Of a DNA stretch of 64,000 nucleotides, positions 44,368-54,147 are shown in pieces. Location of the stretch: contig NZ_AAYC01000005.1 in assembly GCF_000169455.1 (NCBI RefSeq), positions 186,001-250,000 of the forward strand. The letters run 5' to 3'. The notes beneath the pieces are model-generated. The model made no database searches and was not told where the DNA came from. It saw only the letters and a program-made list of their open reading frames with translations. How positions within the stretch are numbered: the stretch's first letter is position 1; each line of letters opens with the position of its first letter. The DNA is from Roseobacter sp. SK209-2-6. Lineage in GTDB: Bacteria > Pseudomonadota > Alphaproteobacteria > Rhodobacterales > Rhodobacteraceae. The translations under genes were made by a program, and so were the position numbers.

Positions 44368-46550
44368 TGCGCACCCTTTGCGGCTGGATTACAGCCCTTT
44401 TGATTTCTCTAGCGGCAGCAAGTGCCCCTGGACCGGCGCAGGCAGATAGCCTGGCCTCATTTCTCTCCGAACTTACTCCCAGTGATCTCTTCCCCGGAGC
44501 CGAGAGTTTTGGCCCGGTGCGTAGCGACGTGCCTGTTTCACCAGTCATCAAGGACGGTGAAACAGTAGCCTATGCCTTTCTGACCTCGGATTTTGTTGGC
44601 ACCACCGGATACTCAGGCAAGCCGATCCATGTTGTTGCTGCCATCGACATGGACGCGGTTCTAACTGGTGTGAAACTGGTCAAACACTCCGAGCCTATCG
44701 TTCTGATCGGGATCCCCAATTCCAAAATGGTGGCTCTGACCGAAGGCTACGCCGGCCTTGATCTGAAGGCTGAGGCCGCCACCGGCGGCGAGGCTCATGA
44801 TCTGGACATCATTTCCGGCGCCACCGTAACAATCATGATCATCGACGACAGCCTTGTGCGTGGCGGTATCAAGGTGGCCCGCGCGCTTGGCCTGGGCGGC
44901 CTCTCCCCGAATGTGGCGGATGGCCCCAAGCGCGAAGTCGATATGACTCAACGCGAAGTCTTTGACTGGCATACCATGGCAGGCGACGGCTCCACCCGCC
45001 GCATGACTCTCGACATCGGCCAGATCAACGCTGCCTTTGCGGATACCGGTGATCAGCGCGCGATCAAGCGCCCAGAACCCGGTGCGCCGGATGGCACCTA
45101 TATCGACATGCATCTGGCCCTGGTTTCGGTGCCTTCCATAGGCCTCAGCCTGCTGGGCGAAGCGGAATACAAGAACCTGACCGAGTGGCTGGAAGAGGGC
45201 GAAGAGGCCATCCTTCTCCTGGGACGCGGTGCCTATAGTTTCAAAGGCTCTGGCTATGTGCGCGGCGGCATCTTTGACCGTATTCAGCTGATCCAGGGCG
45301 ACAATTCGGTGCGCTTCTTTGACAAGCAGCAGCGCCGCCTGGGCGAGCTGGCCACCGATGACAGCCCCAGCTTCACCGAGCTGGATATCTTCAAGATCCC
45401 GGCGAATTCCGAATTCGACCCGACCGAACCCTTCCGCATCCAGCTGCTGGCGCAGCGGGTGGTTGGCGCCATCGACAAGACTTTCCTGACCTTTGATCTG
45501 GGCTACAAGCTGCCGGAGCAATACATGCTGCCAGTCGCTGCCCCAGTCGCGGTGGTCGACAGCGCCAGTGATGAGGCTGCAGCTAAATCGGCCCTGTGGC
45601 AGCGGATCTGGCGCGACAAGCAGGTGGAGATCGCCGTGCTCGGCGTCATGCTGCTGGTGCTGACCGCCGTCTTCTTCTTCCAGTTCCAGGCCACCATGAA
45701 TGCGCGCGCCTTCTATTGGTTCCGCATGGGCTACCTCAGTTTCACCCTGGTGTTCCTGGGCTGGTACGCCAATGCGCAGCTCTCGGTGGTGAACCTGATG
45801 GCCCTGACCGCCTCGCTGCGCTCCGGCTTTACCTGGGATGCCTTCCTGATGGATCCACTGGTCTTTATCCAGTGGTTCGCCATCGCAGCAGCTCTGTTGT
45901 TCTGGGGGCGTGGCGCCTATTGCGGCTGGCTCTGCCCCTTTGGTGCACTGCAAGAGCTGACCAACAAGCTGGCGCGCGCCCTGAAGGTACCACAATGGAC
46001 CCTGCCCTGGGGCCTGCATGAGCGCCTCTGGCCACTGAAATACATGATCTTCCTGGGTCTTTTTGGTCTTTCCATCGTCTCGATGCCATTGGCAGAGACC
46101 TATGCGGAAATCGAACCCTTCAAGACCGCGATCATTCTGAAATTCGTGCGCGACTGGCCCTTTGTAATCTTCGCACTGCTGCTGCTGTTGGCGGGTCTCT
46201 TTGTGGAGCGCTTTTATTGCCGCTACCTCTGCCCGCTGGGTGGCGCGCTGGCGATCCCCGCGCGGATCCGCATGTTTGATTGGCTGAAACGCTACAAGGA
46301 ATGCGGCAGCCCCTGTCAGACCTGCTCTAACGAATGCCCTGTCCAGGCCATTCATCCGACTGGTGAAATCAACCCCAACGAATGCGTCAACTGTCTGCAT
46401 TGTCAGGTGCTCTACCAGTCCGACACCAAATGCCCGGTGGTGATCAAACAGATCAAGCGCCGTGCCAAGACCGGCACTCCCGGTCCTGACCTCAAAATTG
46501 GCCGCCCGCCGGCCAATCACCCCAACGCGAACAAGACACCTGTTTCCTGA
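44358..46550 (+). CDS. nosR: NosR, FMN/Fe-S regulator and electron donor of N2O reduction
   Basis: 730 residues. Signal peptide, then a periplasmic FMN-binding domain with the flavinylation motif SGATVT at residues 153-158, several membrane helices, CPFGALQEL and [10 protein letters not shown] cysteine motifs, and two 4Fe-4S clusters near the end ([21 protein letters not shown]). NosR is needed for nosZ expression and passes electrons toward NosZ. The AAGGAGG ribosome site supports the ATG at 44358. Confidence 0.96.
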   Translation: MDLMRTLCGWITALLISLAAASAPGPAQADSLASFLSELTPSDLFPGAESFGPVRSDVPVSPVIKDGETVAYAFLTSDFVGTTGYSGKPIHVVAAIDMDAVLTGVKLVKHSEPIVLIGIPNSKMVALTEGYAGLDLKAEAATGGEAHDLDIISGATVTIMIIDDSLVRGGIKVARALGLGGLSPNVADGPKREVDMTQREVFDWHTMAGDGSTRRMTLDIGQINAAFADTGDQRAIKRPEPGAPDGTYIDMHLALVSVPSIGLSLLGEAEYKNLTEWLEEGEEAILLLGRGAYSFKGSGYVRGGIFDRIQLIQGDNSVRFFDKQQRRLGELATDDSPSFTELDIFKIPANSEFDPTEPFRIQLLAQRVVGAIDKTFLTFDLGYKLPEQYMLPVAAPVAVVDSASDEAAAKSALWQRIWRDKQVEIAVLGVMLLVLTAVFFFQFQATMNARAFYWFRMGYLSFTLVFLGWYANAQLSVVNLMALTASLRSGFTWDAFLMDPLVFIQWFAIAAALLFWGRGAYCGWLCPFGALQELTNKLARALKVPQWTLPWGLHERLWPLKYMIFLGLFGLSIVSMPLAETYAEIEPFKTAIILKFVRDWPFVIFALLLLLAGLFVERFYCRYLCPLGGALAIPARIRMFDWLKRYKECGSPCQTCSNECPVQAIHPTGEINPNECVNCLHCQVLYQSDTKCPVVIKQIKRRAKTGTPGPDLKIGRPPANHPNANKTPVS

Positions 46551-46561
46551 AGGAGGACATC

Positions 46562-48475
46562 ATGTCTGAAGACACCAAATCCAACCTGAGCGTGACCCGC
46601 CGCGGCCTCTTGGGCGCAACCGCAACCGGTGCAGCCCTGGCCGCCACCGGCGTTGGCAGTGCGATGATGGGCGCAGGCCCAGCCAAGGCCGCTGGCGCCA
46701 AATCAGCTCTGGCACCGGGCGAACTGGATGAATACTACGGCTTCTGGTCCTCGGGCCAGACCGGTGAGCTGCGCATCATGGGCGTGCCTTCCATGCGTGA
46801 GCTGATGCGGGTGCCGGTTTTCAACCGCTGCTCTGCCACCGGCTGGGGCCAGACCAATGAGTCACTGAAGGTCCTGACCGAAGGCCTGCTGCCGGAAACC
46901 AAGGAATTCCTCGCCGCAAACGGTAAGGTCACCTATGACAACGGCGACCTGCACCACCCGCATATGTCTTTCACCGACGGCAGCTATGACGGCCGTTATC
47001 TGTTCATGAACGACAAGGCCAATACCCGCGTCGCCCGGGTGCGCTGCGACGTGATGAAATGCGACAAGATCATCGAGATCCCCAACGCTCATGACATTCA
47101 CGGGTTGCGCCCACAGAAATACCCTCGCACCGGCTATGTCTTTGCCAATGGCGAGCACGAAGCACCGCTGGTCAACGATGGCTCGATCCTCGACAAGCCC
47201 GAAGAATATGTGAACATCTTCACCGCCATCGACGGCGACAGCATGGAAGTAGCCTGGCAGGTCATTGTTTCGGGCAACCTCGACAACACCGATTGCGACT
47301 ACCAGGGCAACTACGCCTTCTCGACCTCCTACAACTCGGAAATGGGTATGAACCTGGCCGAGATGACCGAGAGCGAGCTGGACCATGTTGTTGTCTTCAA
47401 CATCAAGGCCATCGAAGCTGCCATCGAGGCAGGCGAGTATCAGGAGCTGAAAGGCGTCAAGGTTGTTGACGGCCGCAAGGGCGCGCCCGGCAAGCTGACC
47501 CGCTATGTCCCGATCCCGAACTCGCCTCACGGTGTGAACGCGGCTCCGGACAAGAAACACATCATGATCGCGGGCAAGCTCTCGCCCACCGTTTCGGTCA
47601 TCGACGTGGAGAAACTGGCGCCGGTCTTTGATCAGGACGCCGATCCGCGCTCGGCCATCGTGGCAGAGCCGCAGCTTGGTCTTGGTCCGCTCCACACCGC
47701 CTTTGACAACCGTGGCCACGCCTATACCACCCTGTTCCTCGACAGCCAGGTGGTGAAGTGGGACATCGCCAAGGCAATCCAGGCCTATGCCGGTGCCGAC
47801 GTCGATCCGATCCTCGACAAAGTGGACGTGCAGTACCAGCCGGGCCACAACTCCACCTCCATGGGAGAGACCGCTGAGGCGGATGGCAAGTGGCTGATTT
47901 CGATGAATAAGTTCTCGAAGGACCGCTTCCTCAACGTTGGTCCGTTGAAGCCTGAAAACGAGCAGCTGATTGATATCTCCGGCGACAAGATGAAGGTGGT
48001 CCACGATGGCCCGACCTTTGCCGAACCGCATGACTCGATCATCGTGCACCGTTCCAAGGTGAACCCGGTGGATGTCTGGGAGCGCAACGACCCAACCTGG
48101 GCCGATGCCCGCGCCCAGGCCGAGGCCGACGGCGTGGATCTTGACGACTATCAGGACAGCATCATCCGGGACGGCAACAAGGTTCGCGTCTATATGTCGA
48201 GCCAGGCGCCGAACTTCAGCCTCGAGAGCTTCACCGTAAAGCAGGGCGATGAGGTCACCGTGATCGTCACCAACCTGGATGACATCGACGACCTGACCCA
48301 CGGCTTCTGCATGGCCAACTTTGGCGTCGCCATGGAGATCGGCCCGATGGCCACCGCCTCCGTCACCTTTGTGGCAGAGCGTCCCGGCGTGCATTGGTAC
48401 TACTGCCAGTGGTTCTGCCACGCGCTGCACATGGAGATGCGCGGCCGCATGTTCGTCGAGCCCCGGGGCGCCTAA
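46562..48475 (+). CDS. nosZ: nitrous-oxide reductase
   Basis: 637 residues. The Tat signal ([21 protein letters not shown]) marks clade I NosZ. The N-terminal beta-propeller carries the CuZ histidines (for example DLHHPHMS) and the C-terminal cupredoxin domain has CuA ligands Cys615, Cys619, His623 and Met626 in [14 protein letters not shown]. It reduces N2O to N2 in the periplasm. It follows nosR by 11 bases and appears intact. Confidence 0.98.
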   Translation: MSEDTKSNLSVTRRGLLGATATGAALAATGVGSAMMGAGPAKAAGAKSALAPGELDEYYGFWSSGQTGELRIMGVPSMRELMRVPVFNRCSATGWGQTNESLKVLTEGLLPETKEFLAANGKVTYDNGDLHHPHMSFTDGSYDGRYLFMNDKANTRVARVRCDVMKCDKIIEIPNAHDIHGLRPQKYPRTGYVFANGEHEAPLVNDGSILDKPEEYVNIFTAIDGDSMEVAWQVIVSGNLDNTDCDYQGNYAFSTSYNSEMGMNLAEMTESELDHVVVFNIKAIEAAIEAGEYQELKGVKVVDGRKGAPGKLTRYVPIPNSPHGVNAAPDKKHIMIAGKLSPTVSVIDVEKLAPVFDQDADPRSAIVAEPQLGLGPLHTAFDNRGHAYTTLFLDSQVVKWDIAKAIQAYAGADVDPILDKVDVQYQPGHNSTSMGETAEADGKWLISMNKFSKDRFLNVGPLKPENEQLIDISGDKMKVVHDGPTFAEPHDSIIVHRSKVNPVDVWERNDPTWADARAQAEADGVDLDDYQDSIIRDGNKVRVYMSSQAPNFSLESFTVKQGDEVTVIVTNLDDIDDLTHGFCMANFGVAMEIGPMATASVTFVAERPGVHWYYCQWFCHALHMEMRGRMFVEPRGA

Positions 48476-48476
48476 G

Positions 48477-49841
48477 ATGCGCTGGCTCCACCCCCAATCC
48501 GATCCGGACACGACTGGGCGGCGCCCAGTCCGGGCGGGTGCGAAAGCGCCCGCCTTGGGGGCGGGGCGGGCGCTGCCCAGCCTGCTGCTGGGCCTGACAC
48601 TAGGCCTGTTTCAGATGGTCCCCGCCTCCTGGGCTGCCGAATGGCAGGTCCCCAATGAGGCGGGCGCCATTGCACATGTTCTCGCTCAGGCGGCGGACGG
48701 GGATACCCTCCGTCTGGCGCCTGGTATTTACAATGAACGCATTACACTTGACCGGCCCATCACATTGGATGGTCAGGGCCATGCGACGCTGCAGGGCGAT
48801 GGCCAGGGCAGCGTGGTCACAGTCACAGGTCCCGGCATTACCGTCCAGGGGCTGACCGTGAAGGGCTCCGGCTCTGATCACGGCACGATTGATAGCGGTA
48901 TTCAGCTGACAAAAACAGCCCGCGCGCCAGTGATCCGCGACAACACCGTCCTGGGCAATCTCTACGGCATCGACATCCATGGCGCCCGTGACGCATTGGT
49001 GACCGGCAATACCATCGAAGGCCGCCAGGACCGTCTGATGAACATGCGCGGCAATGGGGTCTATGTCTGGAACGCCCCCGGCGCCACCGTTGAAGGCAAT
49101 GACATCCGCTGGGGCCGCGACGGGATCTTTGTGAACTCCTCCAAGCGCAACACCTTCCGCGGCAACCTCTTCCGCGACCTGCGCTTTGCGGTCCACTACA
49201 TGTATGCCGACAACTCCGAGGTCTCGGATAATGTCTCAATCGGCAACCACCTGGGCTATGCGGTGATGTTCTCCACCCGGGTCAAGGTGATGAACAATGT
49301 CTCCCTCAATGACCGAGATCATGGCGTGATGCTGAACTACACCAATAAGGGTGTTATCAGCGGCAACTATGTAAAAAGCGCCAAGGACAAATGCACATTC
49401 CTCTACAATTCCCACAAGAACGATTTCTCCGGAAACTGGTTCCAGGGCTGCGGCATTGGCATCCATTTCACCGCCGGAAGCGAGGGTAACCGGATGGTAG
49501 GTAATGCCTTTGTCGGCAACCGGCACCAGGTGAAATACGTCTCCACCCAGTGGGTGGAATGGTCCGAAGAAGGGCGCGGCAACTACTGGTCTGACTTTGC
49601 AGGCTTTGATGTCGACGGCAATGGCATTGCGGATGCGCCCTACCGGCCCAATGACAGCATGGACCATGTGCTCTGGACCCAGCCTGCCGCCAAGCTCCTG
49701 ATGGGGTCGCCTGCCGTGCAGCTGGTACGCTGGTCGCAGTCCGCCTTCCCCGCGCTGCTGCCCGGCGGTGTTATTGACAGCAATCCCCTGATGCGCCCGG
49801 AACTACCGGAAGCCGCAAACAGGGTAGAACAGGATGGATAA
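48477..49841 (+). CDS. nosD: NosD, periplasmic copper-cluster maturation protein
   Basis: 454 residues from the ATG one base after nosZ. The body is a right-handed beta-helix of repeated strands (ITLDRPITLDGQG, IQLTKTARAPVIRDNTVLGNLYGIDIHG and so on), as in NosD. The signal peptide core (LPSLLLGLTLGLFQMVPASWAA) starts only after about 35 residues, because a GC-rich hairpin repeat (48514-48580) is read through at the 5' end. NosD works with NosFY to build the CuZ site. Confidence 0.93.
   Translation: MRWLHPQSDPDTTGRRPVRAGAKAPALGAGRALPSLLLGLTLGLFQMVPASWAAEWQVPNEAGAIAHVLAQAADGDTLRLAPGIYNERITLDRPITLDGQGHATLQGDGQGSVVTVTGPGITVQGLTVKGSGSDHGTIDSGIQLTKTARAPVIRDNTVLGNLYGIDIHGARDALVTGNTIEGRQDRLMNMRGNGVYVWNAPGATVEGNDIRWGRDGIFVNSSKRNTFRGNLFRDLRFAVHYMYADNSEVSDNVSIGNHLGYAVMFSTRVKVMNNVSLNDRDHGVMLNYTNKGVISGNYVKSAKDKCTFLYNSHKNDFSGNWFQGCGIGIHFTAGSEGNRMVGNAFVGNRHQVKYVSTQWVEWSEEGRGNYWSDFAGFDVDGNGIADAPYRPNDSMDHVLWTQPAAKLLMGSPAVQLVRWSQSAFPALLPGGVIDSNPLMRPELPEAANRVEQDG
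48514..48580. repeat. GC-rich hairpin repeat, copy B, inside nosD
   Basis: CTGGGCGGCGCCC at the left end pairs with GGGCGCTGCCCAG at the right end with one G-T pair. Inside, GGCGGGTGC-GAAA-GCGCCCGCC forms a second hairpin with a GNRA-like loop. It resembles copy A (23071) and inverted copy C (33081). Unlike those it lies inside a coding frame, in the N-terminal leader of nosD. Confidence 0.7.
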
Positions 49842-50742
49842 AATGCGCGATGAGCCAATCCTGAAGATTTCAAGCCTCGATAAGTTCCGGGGCAAAACTC
49901 AGGTACTGCATGGCATTGACCTAGAGCTTTATGCCGGCGAGCGGCTGGCGTTGCTGGGCCACAATGGGGCCGGCAAATCCACGCTGATCAAATCCGTCCT
50001 GGGCCTTATTAATGCTGAAGGCGGCACTATCTCAATCTGCGGGGCTCGGCCCGGCACAGGAGCCGCCCGTGTGGCCACAGCCTTTCTGCCAGAGGCCGTG
50101 AGTTTCCATCCGGCGTTGACTGGATTTGAACAGCTTAAGACTTTTGCGCGTCTTTCCGGCGAGAAACCCGATATCGCCGCCCTGCTGCAGCGGGTAGGCT
50201 TGGGTGAGGCCATGCACCGCCGCATCGGCGCCTATTCCAAGGGCATGCGCCAGCGCCTAGGCCTGGCGCAGGTTCTGCTGGGACGGCCCAAACTGGCGCT
50301 GCTGGATGAACCCACCAGCGGCCTGGACCCGATCTCACGCCAAGACCTCTATGCTATCATTGATGAACTGGCCGCCCAGGGCACCGCAGTGCTGATCGCC
50401 AGCCATGCCCTGACGGAGGTCGAGGCCCGCACTGACCGCATCGCCATCATGCGCAAGGGGAGCAAAGTAGCCGATGACACGCTGGCGGGCCTCTCGGCCC
50501 AGGCGGGCCTGCCCGTGAAACTGCGCCTGCGCGCCAGCGGGGATCAGGCAGATCGTATCGCGCTAGAAACCGGCGGGCGCCGCATCAACGGCGCTTCGGT
50601 CGAGATCCTCTGCACCCCGCAGGACAAGATGGCAGAGCTGCGCCGCATCGCCGCCTTGGGGGATGCCGTTGTGGATATCGACATGGTGCCACCACGGTTG
50701 GATGACCTCTATCGCCACTACTCCAACGAGGAGCTGAACTGA
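49834..50742 (+). CDS. nosF: NosF, ABC transporter ATP-binding protein
   Basis: 302 residues. Walker A GHNGAGKST, signature YSKGMRQRLGLAQ, Walker B LALLDEPTSGLDP. The ATG at 49834 overlaps the nosD stop; a second ATG is at 49843. NosF powers the NosY/NosD complex that supplies sulfur for the CuZ cluster of NosZ. Its stop overlaps the nosY start (TGATG). Confidence 0.95.
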   Translation: MDKMRDEPILKISSLDKFRGKTQVLHGIDLELYAGERLALLGHNGAGKSTLIKSVLGLINAEGGTISICGARPGTGAARVATAFLPEAVSFHPALTGFEQLKTFARLSGEKPDIAALLQRVGLGEAMHRRIGAYSKGMRQRLGLAQVLLGRPKLALLDEPTSGLDPISRQDLYAIIDELAAQGTAVLIASHALTEVEARTDRIAIMRKGSKVADDTLAGLSAQAGLPVKLRLRASGDQADRIALETGGRRINGASVEILCTPQDKMAELRRIAALGDAVVDIDMVPPRLDDLYRHYSNEELN

Positions 50743-51560
50743 TGCGTTTCCTCGCCATCACCCGCGCAGAACTGACCATCCTCAGACGTAATCTCTGGAT
50801 CTTTATGGCCACATTGATCATGCTGGCCTTTGCCTTGGCGCTGTCCTTTGCGGGCTCTGCCCCAACCGGGACCCTGGGCGTCGATATGCTGACCATTTCA
50901 GTTGCTTCGATGACCACGCTCTCAGTCTATCTGGCGCCGCTTCTGGCGCTTATGATGGGCTTTGATGCCATCGCAGGCGACAGGGACCGCGGCAGTCTCG
51001 CGCTGCTGCTCACCTATCCGGCGGGGCGCGGAGAGCTGCTGGCGGGCAAATTCCTGGCCCATCTCGCAGCGCTGACGATTGCCATGGTCATTGGCTTTGG
51101 CGCGGCCGGAGCAATTGCGGCTTGGTTTGGCGGGGCTGGAGCCGAGAGCCTCCTGGCGCTCGCACGGCTGGTACTGACCTCAATCCTGCTGGGTGCAGTT
51201 TTTCTAGTTCTAGGCTATGCGATTTCGGCCCTGGCCAATAGCACCACTGCTGCCGCCGGACTCTCTGCAGGGCTCTGGCTGGTCTTTGTGGTGCTTTTTG
51301 ATCTGGCGCTGCTTGGTGCCGTGGTCATGGATGGCGACGGTGTCTTTACGCAAAGCATCTTTCCCTGGGTCATGGTGGCCAATCCAGCGGATGCCTTCCG
51401 TCTGTGGAATATCGCCGCCTCCGAGGGCGTCGCACTCTCCAGCGGCATGGCCGGTGCCGCCGCCGCGCTGCCCACCTGGGCCGCCCCACTCTCCTTGCTG
51501 GCCTGGCCGATCCTCGGCTTTCTTTTGGCCCGCGCCGCATTTCAAAAGGTGGAACCATGA
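50742..51560 (+). CDS. nosY: NosY, ABC transporter permease
   Basis: 272 residues, six hydrophobic helices, with the NosY-type segment MGFDAIAGDRDRGSLALLLTYPAGRGELLAGKF after helix two. It is the membrane partner of NosF. Translation is coupled on both sides: TGATG with nosF and ATGA with nosL. Confidence 0.95.
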   Translation: MRFLAITRAELTILRRNLWIFMATLIMLAFALALSFAGSAPTGTLGVDMLTISVASMTTLSVYLAPLLALMMGFDAIAGDRDRGSLALLLTYPAGRGELLAGKFLAHLAALTIAMVIGFGAAGAIAAWFGGAGAESLLALARLVLTSILLGAVFLVLGYAISALANSTTAAAGLSAGLWLVFVVLFDLALLGAVVMDGDGVFTQSIFPWVMVANPADAFRLWNIAASEGVALSSGMAGAAAALPTWAAPLSLLAWPILGFLLARAAFQKVEP

Positions 51561-52090
51561 GACTTTCGCCCCTCGCCCCCCTGCTGGCTGCAGCCACCCT
51601 GGCGCTTACCGCCTGTCAGGAAGAAGAGGCCAAGGCGCCCCCAGCCCCGGTTGAACTGACGCAGACGGCGCTGAGCTATTTTTGCCAAATGAACATCGCA
51701 GAACATGGCGGACCCAAGGGCCAGATCCATCTGGAGGGCTATCCCGCACCGCTGTTCTTTGCCCAGGTGCGCGACATGGTGGCCTATCTCAAAGGGCCCG
51801 AACGGGATGCGGATATCACTGCGGTCTATGTCAGCGATATGGGCGTGGCAGCCAGTTGGGCCGAACCCGGCGCCGACAACTGGATCAATGTGAGTGACGC
51901 CGTGTTTGTCATCGACAGCAATGTGGCAGGCGGCATGGGTGCGCCAGAGCTGGTGCCCTTTGCAACAGCAGAAGCCGCCCAGGCCTTTGTTGACCGTTAT
52001 GGCGGCTACACCGGAACACTGGAAGAGATCCCTGCCGAGGTCGCTCTTGGCCCGATTGACCTCGACCTGAAATTGGAGACCCCCTCATGA
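51557..52090 (+). CDS. nosL: NosL, copper-binding lipoprotein
   Basis: 177 residues from the ATG at 51557. A lipobox (LALTACQ) sets the lipid-anchored Cys. The Cu(I)-binding region is in LSYFCQMNIAEHGGPKGQIHL, and the C-terminal half carries FATAEAAQAFVDRYGG as in NosL. It delivers copper to apo-NosZ. Overlaps nosY and nosX by ATGA on each side. Confidence 0.95.
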   Translation: MRLSPLAPLLAAATLALTACQEEEAKAPPAPVELTQTALSYFCQMNIAEHGGPKGQIHLEGYPAPLFFAQVRDMVAYLKGPERDADITAVYVSDMGVAASWAEPGADNWINVSDAVFVIDSNVAGGMGAPELVPFATAEAAQAFVDRYGGYTGTLEEIPAEVALGPIDLDLKLETPS

Positions 52091-52983
52091 GCCCCTCACA
52101 AAGCCGTCGGCGCTTTCTGTGCCTCTCCGCTTCGCTGATGGTTGCTGGTCCCGCACTTGCAGCCAACTCACCGGTTGCCCATTGGCAAGGCCACGCCTTG
52201 GGGGCCACGGCCCAGATGACCCTCGCCGGGCTTGACCCGCAAGAGGCAGCGCCGGTTTTTGCCCGCGTCGAAAAGGAGCTCTCCCGCCTCGAAGCCATCT
52301 TCAGTATCTACCGGCCCGATAGCGAAGTGGCGCGTCTGAACGCAACCGGTCGGATAGCCCTCCCCTCACCCGAGTTACTGGACATTCTTTCACTCTCTGC
52401 CAGCCTACATCGGGCCAGCAAGGGCGCCTTTGATCCAACTGTTCAGCCACTCTGGCAAGCACGGGCGCTGGGAAAAAGCGAAGCTGGTCTGAACAGAGGT
52501 TTTCAGCATCTGCGCTATGATCCCTCGGCCGTATCTTTTGCACGACCAGACATGGGCTTGACCCTGAACGGGATTGCACAGGGCTATATCACCGACCGAA
52601 TTGCAGCACTTCTGCGCAGCGAAAGTCTGACAGATATCCTGGTCGACATGGGGGAGATCAGTGCCTCGGGTCTCAGCCCGGACGGCAATGGCTGGCGTGC
52701 GGGGATCACCTCCCCGGCCGGAGACATCCTGCAGCGTGTGACGCTTCAGGATCGGGCGCTTGCGACCTCCGCCGGGAGCGGCACCCAGTTGAGCGATGGC
52801 AGCAGCCATATCCTGGACCCAAGGTCCGGTGAAGCTGCCCATCTTAAGCGCCTTGTTTCGGTCAGCGCCCCCTCTGCGGCCTTGGCAGACGGTTTTTCTA
52901 CAGCACTTTGCCTTCTCAGTCAGGAGGACGCATCAGAGCTGATACGCCACTTCCCCGGCACGCGACTAGAGCATTTTGCGTAA
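52087..52983 (+). CDS. nosX: NosX, FAD:protein FMN transferase (ApbE family)
   Basis: 298 residues. A Tat-type signal (SRRRFLCLSASLMVAGPALA) and the ApbE motifs GAFDPTVQPLW, LNGIAQGYITDRI and ILVDMGEISASG are present. ApbE enzymes attach FMN covalently to a Thr; the SGATVT site in NosR of the same operon is the obvious target. Last gene of the nos operon, followed by a terminator. Confidence 0.95.
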   Translation: MSPSQSRRRFLCLSASLMVAGPALAANSPVAHWQGHALGATAQMTLAGLDPQEAAPVFARVEKELSRLEAIFSIYRPDSEVARLNATGRIALPSPELLDILSLSASLHRASKGAFDPTVQPLWQARALGKSEAGLNRGFQHLRYDPSAVSFARPDMGLTLNGIAQGYITDRIAALLRSESLTDILVDMGEISASGLSPDGNGWRAGITSPAGDILQRVTLQDRALATSAGSGTQLSDGSSHILDPRSGEAAHLKRLVSVSAPSAALADGFSTALCLLSQEDASELIRHFPGTRLEHFA

Positions 52984-53005
52984 CCCTAGACAGTCAAACG
53001 CAAAT

Positions 53006-53039
53006 GGCCCCGCTGCAAACTGCAACGGGGCCTTTTTTT
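53006..53039 (+). terminator. rho-independent terminator of the nos operon
   Basis: GGCCCCG at 53006-53012 pairs with CGGGGCC at 53026-53032, with an inner TGCA/TGCA extension, and seven T residues follow at 53033-53039. It lies 22 bases after nosX. The adjacent minus-strand gene ends at 53088, so the convergent side is separated too. Confidence 0.92.
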
Positions 53040-53087
53040 GTTTTGGGGGCTCTCTCGCGACCTTGCGTGAAAGCTATCACAAAACGA

Positions 53088-54095
53088 TCAGAGCAGCGCG
53101 CGGATTTTCTCCAGTGTCGCGGAGTTGACCGCAACGCCTTCGCTTGCTGCACGTACCCGTGCTTTGGCCCGGCCATCACCGGGCAAGCGGCCGCCATCCT
53201 GCTCACGGATCGAAGCTACCAGGGCCGTCATACGATCTGCAAAGGCACCGCCGGAGGTCGCGGCGGGGTCAATCGCAATGAAGAACTGGCCGGTCTTGGG
53301 CGGGCCGCCAACAGGGCCGGAGAAGGGGCTGGCAACAGTCCCCAGGGTGGCACCGGTCATAGCGGCGGCCATCATCTCAACCATCAGGGCAATGCCGACA
53401 CCTTTGTAGCCGCCCGAAGGCACCATGGAGCCCTTGAGGCCCGCATCGGGATCCGTTGTTGGCTTGCCCTCCGCATCCAGCACCCAGCCTTCCGGCACCG
53501 GCTTTCCCTCGCGGGAGTGTTTCATCACTTCGCTCTTGGCAATGGTGCTGGCGGATTGGTCGATCAGCACCCGCGCTTCACCATCCTCACCGGGGGCCGC
53601 GATGGAAAACGGGTTGGTGCCAACAACTGGCTTTGCGCCGCCAGAGGGCGCAATGGAGGCCGGCGCATTGGTGAAGCCGATCCCCATAAGACCCGCCTGT
53701 GCCAGACGCTGGGTATGCACGCCCAGGACGCCGCAATTGTAGGAGTTGTTGACCGCAAGTGCGGCAATGCCCTGTTCGCGGGCCAGCGGGATCAGCGCCT
53801 CAAAGCCCTTGTCGATGGCGGCGTGGGCAAAGCCAGTAGCGGCATCCACGGCAACGACCGAAGGGCGCGGAGTGCTGAGCTGTGGCACTGCCTTGCCATC
53901 GACTTTGCCGCAGTCCACATGGCCTGCATAGATCGGCACATAGGCCAGCCCGTGCGAGGCAACGCCATCGGCCTCTGTCATCGCGGTTGCGACAGCCAGC
54001 GGGCGGGCGTTTTCCTCGGAGGTGCCCGCGGCAACCAGCGCCTTGAAGGCCAGATCTTCGATTTCGGAGAGGGTCAGCGTTTCAGTCGCGCTCAT
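53088..54095 (-). CDS. Ldh family oxidoreductase (ketimine / 2-keto acid reductase type)
   Basis: 335 residues of the malate/L-lactate dehydrogenase-2 family. Catalytic His in EADGVASHGLAY, the NAD(P)-binding block GAKPVVGTNPFSIAAPG, and SGGYKGVGIALMVEMM are visible. Characterised relatives reduce delta1-pyrroline- or piperideine-2-carboxylate, ureidoglycolate or malate. It ends the 60761-53088 operon. A cyclic imino-acid step is a reasonable guess in a cluster with an aldehyde dehydrogenase and sarcosine oxidase. Confidence 0.88.
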   Translation of the reverse strand: MSATETLTLSEIEDLAFKALVAAGTSEENARPLAVATAMTEADGVASHGLAYVPIYAGHVDCGKVDGKAVPQLSTPRPSVVAVDAATGFAHAAIDKGFEALIPLAREQGIAALAVNNSYNCGVLGVHTQRLAQAGLMGIGFTNAPASIAPSGGAKPVVGTNPFSIAAPGEDGEARVLIDQSASTIAKSEVMKHSREGKPVPEGWVLDAEGKPTTDPDAGLKGSMVPSGGYKGVGIALMVEMMAAAMTGATLGTVASPFSGPVGGPPKTGQFFIAIDPAATSGGAFADRMTALVASIREQDGGRLPGDGRAKARVRAASEGVAVNSATLEKIRALL

Positions 54096-54147
54096 CTCAA
54101 GGGTCCTTTTCTATTGTACTTGGCCGGGGGACCTGCCCCCGGAAAAA

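Noticed and set aside
44661-46520. 619-codon open frame antisense to nosR
   Set aside because: GC-rich codon use keeps the opposite strand open; the product is rich in His, Gln and Gly and has no family features, while nosR is unmistakable.
46862-48511. 549-codon open frame antisense to nosZ
   Set aside because: It is the mirror of a highly conserved gene, with a low-complexity Val/His/Asp composition.
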